From an uncultured Bacilli bacterium (GTDB lineage: Bacteria; Bacillota_I; Bacilli_A; RF39; UBA660), in assembly GCA_949440065.1 (NCBI GenBank), contig CASRZP010000015.1, positions 1-18,489 of the forward strand: a DNA stretch of 18,489 nucleotides. The letters run 5' to 3'. Shown here piece by piece: positions 13,539-18,489 of the stretch. The notes under the pieces were generated by a model, which saw only the letters and a program-made list of their open reading frames with translations, did not search any database and was not told where the DNA came from. The position numbers and the translations under genes were made by a program. The stretch's first letter is position 1. The number at the start of each line of letters is the position of its first letter.

Positions 13539-13622
13539 CTATAATCATTTTCTTTTTACTATAAGAAAAGAGGTTTATTGCTACGTACATCATCACAAAT
13601 CTCTCTTTCCTAGTCAAATGTT

Positions 13623-14684
13623 TTAATCGATTTTTTCTTTCACTTGGTTAATATGCTTGATGATATCATCTTTAAAGAATCGATAAGTACAATTTAGTAA
13701 GATAAAGATAGGAAGTGCTAACATGATTCCCACAACACCCCAAACAGCTCCTCCTAAAAATACAGCAAAGATGGTTAATAAAGGATTGATATTATTGGTT
13801 TTTCCATAAATTTTAGGAGAAATAACGTAACCATCAAGTTGAGGGAACAATAAACAAATAATAATTGTTCCAATAAAAGTTGGTGTTGATACCACACTTG
13901 CTGTAATTACCGCGATGATATTAGTAATTAGTCCTCCGAAGTATGGTATTACCGTAGTAACACAAGCAAGTATTCCTAAAAGTAACCAGTTGGGATGTCC
14001 TACTAGACGAAATACTACACTATACTCTACTAACTGAATTGCCATAAACAAAAGTAGTCCTTTTAAATATTGACTTAGTTCAACATCTAGCGATTTCACA
14101 TAATTAAAACCGCGATTTTTAAAATCTAGCAAGAAATTCTTAACCCATGCTCTAATTTTATCCATATCAATCAAAAAGTACACAGAAGCAATCAAAATAA
14201 TAATTCCCTTTGTGACAATATCAATAGACTTACTAACAATATTAATGGTTCCATCAGAAACGATTTTTCCTAAACTTTTAATTAATTCATTCAACGTATC
14301 GACAATAGTAATTTGAAAATCTCCCAAGTTAACATCAAACTTACTAGAAATATCTTGTAAAACTTCAATAATTGCTTTAGAGAAAGATACTAACTGATCA
14401 TATACTAATGGTAATGTTAAAGAAATTAATAATACTGTTAATAAAAGAAGTAAAATAACAACAATAGCTACGGACAGATTCTTTCTTAGCCCTTTTCCCT
14501 CTAAAAATTTAACAAAAGGATATAAAGCGTAAGCGATCGCAAAAGCAACAATGAAAGGGAAAATGACACTAAAGAACTTTAAGACAATTCCCCCCCATAT
14601 ACCAATGGTAGATACGCCTATATAAGCTACCAACATAAAGACTAAAATATTAATTAGATTATAATTTAATTTGTTTTTAAACAT
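13623..14684 (-). CDS. AI-2E family transporter (PerM-like membrane protein)
   Basis: The 353 residues have about seven or eight hydrophobic segments (including 13-60, 72-94, 155-172, 207-225, 233-262, 268-282 and 300-335). The family hallmarks PYFGG (247-251), QLDGYVISPKIYGKTNNINPL (282-302) and the GGAVWGVVGIMLALP segment (311-325) are intact. Members have been linked to signal-molecule export or sodium/proton exchange; the substrate here cannot be told. The gene starts 6 bases after dtd, with GAGGTGAT as ribosome site, in one operon with rel and dtd. The name AI-2E does not by itself imply quorum sensing. Confidence 0.9.
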   Translation of the reverse strand: MFKNKLNYNLINILVFMLVAYIGVSTIGIWGGIVLKFFSVIFPFIVAFAIAYALYPFVKFLEGKGLRKNLSVAIVVILLLLLTVLLISLTLPLVYDQLVSFSKAIIEVLQDISSKFDVNLGDFQITIVDTLNELIKSLGKIVSDGTINIVSKSIDIVTKGIIILIASVYFLIDMDKIRAWVKNFLLDFKNRGFNYVKSLDVELSQYLKGLLLFMAIQLVEYSVVFRLVGHPNWLLLGILACVTTVIPYFGGLITNIIAVITASVVSTPTFIGTIIICLLFPQLDGYVISPKIYGKTNNINPLLTIFAVFLGGAVWGVVGIMLALPIFILLNCTYRFFKDDIIKHINQVKEKID

Positions 14685-14690
14685 GATTTA

Positions 14691-15125
14691 TCACCTCGAT
14701 AATACGATGGTTACTGGTCCATCATTTACTAATTGAACTTGCATATTCTCTTGAAATACTCCACTAGCAACTCTTACATATTTTTTTAATTCTTGATTAA
14801 AACATTCATAAAGAACTCTTGCTTTATCTGCTTTCATCGCCTCTTGCCAAGAAGGACGACATCCTTTACTACAATCAGCATATAAAGTAAACTGAGAAAT
14901 CGATAAGATACTTCCTTTAACATCTAAAATAGATAAGTTCATCATCTCGTTACTATCATCAAAAATACGTAATCCAACGATTTTTTTTGCCATGTATTCA
15001 ATGGTCTGTTTATTATCTCCTTCACAAAATCCAACGAGTAAGACTAATCCATGGTCGATTTGTCCTACTATTTTTGAATCAACGCTAACACTTGCTTCCT
15101 TACTTCTTTGTACAACAACTCTCAT
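14691..15125 (-). CDS. dtd: D-aminoacyl-tRNA deacylase
   Basis: The protein has 144 residues, the normal length. It starts MRVVVQRSKEASVSVD. It contains the catalytic SQFTLYAD motif (about 77-84) and the NDGPVTIVL motif near the end, whose Gly-Pro forms the cis-peptide that rejects L-amino acids. It hydrolyses D-aminoacyl-tRNA in the cytosol. The start overlaps the rel stop by 4 bases (ATGA), so the two are translationally coupled, as in many Bacilli. Confidence 0.96.
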   Translation of the reverse strand: MRVVVQRSKEASVSVDSKIVGQIDHGLVLLVGFCEGDNKQTIEYMAKKIVGLRIFDDSNEMMNLSILDVKGSILSISQFTLYADCSKGCRPSWQEAMKADKARVLYECFNQELKKYVRVASGVFQENMQVQLVNDGPVTIVLSR

Positions 15126-17278
15126 TTTATCACTCTTTCTATCTCCTCAACAAAGGAAAGTTTTCTTAACTCTTTAAATAACTTTTCCAAATCTTTTTGA
15201 TGATAAAGAGCAATTTCTATTTCATACATTACTTTATTACTAGCAAGAGTTGTATTAATTTTATTGACTAAAATATCACAAGAATTCGCCTTTTGAATGA
15301 TATCTACCAAATGATTTTCAGCATTTTTCATATAAATGTTAATATCAGTATTAAAACGATGATTAACTTTCTCATTCCATTCAACTTTAATGGTTCGATC
15401 TTCAACATAGGTTAAATTATGACAAATGCTACGGTGAACAGTAATGCCATTTCCTTTAGTAATATAGCCAATAATTTCATCGTCAGGAATTGGTTTACAA
15501 CAAGAAGCAAGGGACACTTTAACTTTATCAATACCATCAACTATCACATCATTTTCTTGTACTTTTGCTACTACTTTTACTTTCGGAGTAACATCTACTT
15601 CTTCCTTTGGTTTGACTAAAGTCCTAACAACTGCTTTTGTACTAATTTTTCCTACACCAATTTGGAAATATAATTCTAATAAGTTGTCAATTTTTAAAAG
15701 TTTTAAAAGTAAATTAATATTTTCTTCTTTATTAAAATCCTGAAAGGAAATCTTTTGCTTTCGTAATTCTTTTTCTATTGTCTCTTTGCCTCGTTCAATG
15801 TAACTACTTCGCTCACTTTTGGCAAAAAAGGATTTAATTTTGTTTCTTGCTTGAGTCGTTTTTACGATATTTAACCATTCTTTGGAAGGCCCTACACTAC
15901 TTTTACTGGTATTAATTTTTACGATATCGTTATTTTGTAGTTCATAATTTAGAGGAACAATACTATTATTGACCATAGCCCCTACCATAGTGTCTCCTAC
16001 TTTACTGTGTACACGGTAAGCAAAATCAATTGGCGTTGCTCCTATTGGTAATTCAATGATATCTCCCATCGGAGTAAAAACATAAATGTTATTATTTAAT
16101 ACTTCATCTTTAACGCTGTTAACAAATTCTTCACTACTCATTTTATCTTCTTGTAATTCCATAATAGCTTTAAAAAATTGAAGTTTTTGCTCAGTGGTAT
16201 TTTGTAGTAATTGACTAGCATCTTTGTGTTCTTTATATGCCCAGTGAGAGGCTATTCCATTTTCTGCTACTTCATCCATTTGATAAGTACGAATTTGAAT
16301 TTCGAACAAATAACCATCAATTCCAAATACTGTAGTATGTAGCGACTGATACATATTAGCTTTTGGCATGGCAATATAGTCTTTAAATCTTTTAGGAAGA
16401 GGTCTAAATTTAGAATGAATAATTCCTAAGGCTAAGTAACATTCTTGGGTAGTATTGACTAAGATTCTTAGGGCTGATAAATCATAAATATCGCTAAACT
16501 TTTTTCCTTTGTCTAATTTGTTATATATACTATAAATACTCTTTGCTCGACCTTTAATTTCAAAAGCAATGTTGTGTTCTGTTAGTAAATTAGCCACTTC
16601 TTTTTGCATTTTAATAACGGTATTTTCTCGTTCTAATTTGGTTTTATTGAGTTTTTCTGCAATATCATAAAACACATCTGGTTTTAAATAACGTAATGAC
16701 AAATCTTCTAGTTCACTTTTAATTTTATGAATTCCTAAATGATGAGCAATAGGTGCCAAGATTTCAATGGTTTCTTTAGCAATGGATTTTTGTTTTTCTA
16801 AGGGAAGTGCAAATAATGTTCTCATGTTATGCAATCGATCAGCAAGTTTTACAATAATAGCACGAACATCTTCACTCATTCCAACGATGATTTTTTTATA
16901 GTATTCAATTAAATAATCGTTTTCTGTAGAAAAGTTAATTTTTGATAATTTAGTGACCCCATATACTAATTTTGCTACTTCACTTCCAAAATCTTTTTCT
17001 AGCTCTTCATAAGTAACATCGCAATCTTCTAATACATCATGTAAAAGTCCTGCTTGTATTGTTGGTGTATCTGCGTAAATTGTTGTTAAAATAATCGCTA
17101 CATTTAATGGATGTACGATATATTTGTCGCCAGACTTTCGATATTGTCCTTCATGTTTACTATCAGCATATTCAAAAGTTGCCTTTATCTTTTCTAAATT
17201 TTCTTTTTCCTTAATGTATGTTCCTGCTTTTTGAATTAAGTCTTCAATACTATTATATTGACCTTTATCTTTATGCAA
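15122..17278 (-). CDS. relA: Bifunctional (p)ppGpp synthetase/hydrolase, long Rel type
   Basis: The domains in order are an HD hydrolase (HDVLED near residue 80), the synthetase (FKDYIAMPKANMYQSLHTT and EIQIRTYQMDEVAENGIASHW), TGS (IYVFTPMGDIIELPIGATPIDFA), a helical region, the Cys-containing SLASCCKPIPDDEIIGY zinc-finger-like segment, and a C-terminal ACT domain. It makes and degrades the stringent-response alarmone on ribosomes. Both catalytic sites look intact. The longest frame begins at GTG 17293, directly at the previous stop. GGAGG at 17287-17291 is only 2 bases from ATG 17284, but 8 from TTG 17278, so TTG is my choice. About 718 residues, typical for the family. Confidence 0.95.
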   Translation of the reverse strand: MHKDKGQYNSIEDLIQKAGTYIKEKENLEKIKATFEYADSKHEGQYRKSGDKYIVHPLNVAIILTTIYADTPTIQAGLLHDVLEDCDVTYEELEKDFGSEVAKLVYGVTKLSKINFSTENDYLIEYYKKIIVGMSEDVRAIIVKLADRLHNMRTLFALPLEKQKSIAKETIEILAPIAHHLGIHKIKSELEDLSLRYLKPDVFYDIAEKLNKTKLERENTVIKMQKEVANLLTEHNIAFEIKGRAKSIYSIYNKLDKGKKFSDIYDLSALRILVNTTQECYLALGIIHSKFRPLPKRFKDYIAMPKANMYQSLHTTVFGIDGYLFEIQIRTYQMDEVAENGIASHWAYKEHKDASQLLQNTTEQKLQFFKAIMELQEDKMSSEEFVNSVKDEVLNNNIYVFTPMGDIIELPIGATPIDFAYRVHSKVGDTMVGAMVNNSIVPLNYELQNNDIVKINTSKSSVGPSKEWLNIVKTTQARNKIKSFFAKSERSSYIERGKETIEKELRKQKISFQDFNKEENINLLLKLLKIDNLLELYFQIGVGKISTKAVVRTLVKPKEEVDVTPKVKVVAKVQENDVIVDGIDKVKVSLASCCKPIPDDEIIGYITKGNGITVHRSICHNLTYVEDRTIKVEWNEKVNHRFNTDINIYMKNAENHLVDIIQKANSCDILVNKINTTLASNKVMYEIEIALYHQKDLEKLFKELRKLSFVEEIERVIK

Positions 17279-17286
17279 AATCATCA

Positions 17287-17291
17287 CCTCC
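17287..17291 (-). promoter_or_regulatory. Ribosome-binding site deciding the rel start
   Basis: GGAGG extends to GGAGGTGAT, fully complementary to the usual 16S 3' end. The 8-base distance to TTG 17278 is optimal. ATG 17284 lies inside the extended match, and GTG 17293 lies upstream of it. Confidence 0.55.
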
Positions 17292-17292
17292 A

Positions 17293-17517
17293 CTACTCAT
17301 CTAGAAAAAAACTACTCTCGATATGAATTATATCATTAACAACGGAAGAAATCGATAAATTTTTTTCAAATTGCCATTTCTTTTGCTTTAACGATTCAAA
17401 GATGTCTTTCTCTTTGATTTCGGTGAACCCTTCTTGATGTAGGTTTTTCTTACGAAGTGTAAGAACAGGTAAGATTTTTTGATAAAGTTCTTCTTGTGTT
17501 TCGATCATACTGTCCAT
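17293..17517 (-). CDS. ComN-like post-transcriptional regulator family protein
   Basis: A soluble 74-residue protein with no membrane segment. The motifs LKQKKWQ (about 48-54) and VVNDIIHI (59-66) match the small ComN/YrzD family of Bacilli. In Bacillus subtilis ComN affects the localisation of comE mRNA and lies in the same general chromosomal neighbourhood as relA, dtd and hisS. The start ATG 17517 has GAGGTG four bases upstream. The stop touches the longest possible rel frame, so the pair is co-transcribed. The assignment rests on short motifs plus gene context. Confidence 0.6.
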   Translation of the reverse strand: MDSMIETQEELYQKILPVLTLRKKNLHQEGFTEIKEKDIFESLKQKKWQFEKNLSISSVVNDIIHIESSFFLDE

Positions 17518-17575
17518 ACTTCACCTCATCAACTTTTCCCCTTTTCTTATTGCTTGTGATTCTTTTTTTAATTTT

Positions 17576-18469
17576 TTATTCCTTTATTTTGGCACGATCA
17601 AATGCTTGGTTGTAAACTTGTTGTAATTGTGTTATGGAAACATGGGTATACACTTGAGTAGTTTTTAAGGAAGCATGCCCTAATAATTGTTGTACGCTAG
17701 TTAAATCGCATCCTTGATTTAATAACTCCGTTGCAAAGGTATGACGTAACATATGGGGAGAAATATGCTTCTGTAACGAAGTTTGTTTAATTATTTTATT
17801 TAGTATAAAGGTAATTCCTCTTTCTGTCAATCTACTTCCTAAATGATTTAAAAAAAGTTCTTCTACTTTTAATTTATTCAATTGCTTTCGACTATTTTCT
17901 AAATACTTTTCTAAATATTTTTGACAAACCTCATCAAAATAAACATAACGCTCTTTATTTCCTTTTCCTAGTATTTTGATGCTTAAGTTAGAAAAGTCAA
18001 TATCGGATACTTTAATATTTACTAATTCACCCACACGTACTCCTGTTGTGTACAATACTTCCAAAATTGCTCGATTTCTTAGTCCTAGAGGCATAGAAGT
18101 ATCTATTACTTGGAATAACTCTTCCAATTCACGATGTTCAAAATAGCGAGGTAGTAACTTTTCTGTTTTTAAGTTTCTTACCGCTTGATAGTAATTCACA
18201 CTAATTTTCTCTTCCTTTTCTAAAAAGGAATAAAATCCTCGTACAGCACTTAATTTTCGATTTACTGTGGTGTTTTTGTTATTTTTTTGTTCTTTAATAT
18301 AAGATAGATAAAAACGAATATCCGATGGTTCAATAGATAAGTAAGATAGCTCTTCTTGTTTTAGGAAAAGAAGATATTCTTCTAAGTCGATTCTATAACT
18401 TAAAATGGTATCACTACTATAGTTTCTTTCATATTCTAAATACGATAAATATTTTTCTAAGTCCTTCAT
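17576..18469 (-). CDS. XerC/XerD-type tyrosine recombinase
   Basis: The 297 residues are normal for Xer proteins. An N-terminal SAM-like core-binding domain (1-85) precedes the catalytic domain. The catalytic set is complete: R145 (TTGVRVGEL), K169 (GKGNKE), H239 and R242 (HMLRHTFAT), H265 (LLGHASL) and the nucleophile Y274 (TQVYTHV). Xer recombinases resolve chromosome dimers at dif sites. No att repeats or phage genes lie nearby, so a housekeeping role is preferred over an integrase. Its ribosome site is weak, and the frame is open to the window edge, so a start slightly further upstream outside the window cannot be excluded. A gap of about 58 bases separates it from the next gene. Confidence 0.93.
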   Translation of the reverse strand: MKDLEKYLSYLEYERNYSSDTILSYRIDLEEYLLFLKQEELSYLSIEPSDIRFYLSYIKEQKNNKNTTVNRKLSAVRGFYSFLEKEEKISVNYYQAVRNLKTEKLLPRYFEHRELEELFQVIDTSMPLGLRNRAILEVLYTTGVRVGELVNIKVSDIDFSNLSIKILGKGNKERYVYFDEVCQKYLEKYLENSRKQLNKLKVEELFLNHLGSRLTERGITFILNKIIKQTSLQKHISPHMLRHTFATELLNQGCDLTSVQQLLGHASLKTTQVYTHVSITQLQQVYNQAFDRAKIKE

Positions 18470-18489
18470 CGCTTCACTAACATATTTCC

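Noticed and set aside
13533..13622. T-box leader or attenuator in front of hisS
   Set aside because: The gap is only 90 bases and lacks the T-box sequence and specifier loop. A weak GAAAGAG/CTCTTTTC pairing exists but is too poor to call.
17576..18469. Tyrosine recombinase as the integrase of a mobile element carrying the TIR operon
   Set aside because: It sits 13 kb from the operon within housekeeping genes, is of standard Xer length and motif, and no flanking att repeats or tRNA gene are visible.

Overview
This 18.5 kb window comes from an AT-rich, low-GC Gram-positive-type chromosome. It is most likely a Bacilli, Erysipelotrichia or RF39-like gut Bacillota, but the exact taxon cannot be read from the sequence. 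The evidence is the base composition, the Shine-Dalgarno sites (AAGGAGG, GGAGGTGAT), the comN-like/relA/dtd/hisS gene neighbourhood familiar from Bacilli, and TGA used as a stop codon, which argues against the Mycoplasma code. Every protein gene lies on the minus strand. The only plus-strand transcript I can support is a small antisense RNA.

Layout in transcription order, from high to low coordinates. (1) 18469-12129 is a housekeeping block: a XerC/XerD-type recombinase, a short ComN-like protein, the (p)ppGpp enzyme Rel, D-aminoacyl-tRNA deacylase, an AI-2E-family membrane protein, and HisS with an unusual His/Cys-rich tail. (2) 12128-11631 has no large gene, but appears to hold a compact type I toxin-antitoxin pair: a 29-residue hydrophobic peptide on the minus strand and a convergent structured RNA on the plus strand. 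(3) 11630-6311 is a Tad/type IVc-like pilus operon (two TadE-like pseudopilins, CpaE-like ATPase, CpaF ATPase, TadB, TadC), with yebC as its last gene. (4) 6294-4642 carries a short ORF interrupted by a G10 tract, followed with a TGA/ATG overlap by a membrane-anchored surface protein with a TasA/camelysin-like N-terminus and about a dozen 22-residue BspA-type leucine-rich repeats. (5) 4537-371 is a two-gene operon with its own strong promoter. It encodes a membrane protein with two Rossmann/TrkA-N-like domains and a C-terminal RyR domain, then a TIR-NB-ARC-TPR (STAND) protein. (6) 307-1 is a gapless second copy of the G10 leader ORF and the start of a paralogous surface-protein gene that leaves the window.

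The most interesting part is the first 6.3 kb. A candidate immune operon, with a TIR nucleotide-signalling STAND sensor beside a RyR/TrkA membrane protein, sits between two paralogous surface-protein modules. Each module is preceded by a 10-nt homopolymer positioned to act as a slippage switch. With 9 or 12 Gs, the leader would read for about 41 codons into the start codon of the surface protein. The Tad machinery upstream and the LRR proteins suggest a locus devoted to cell-surface interaction. The defence role of the operon, the phase variation and the toxin-antitoxin activity are inferences from sequence layout and have not been demonstrated.
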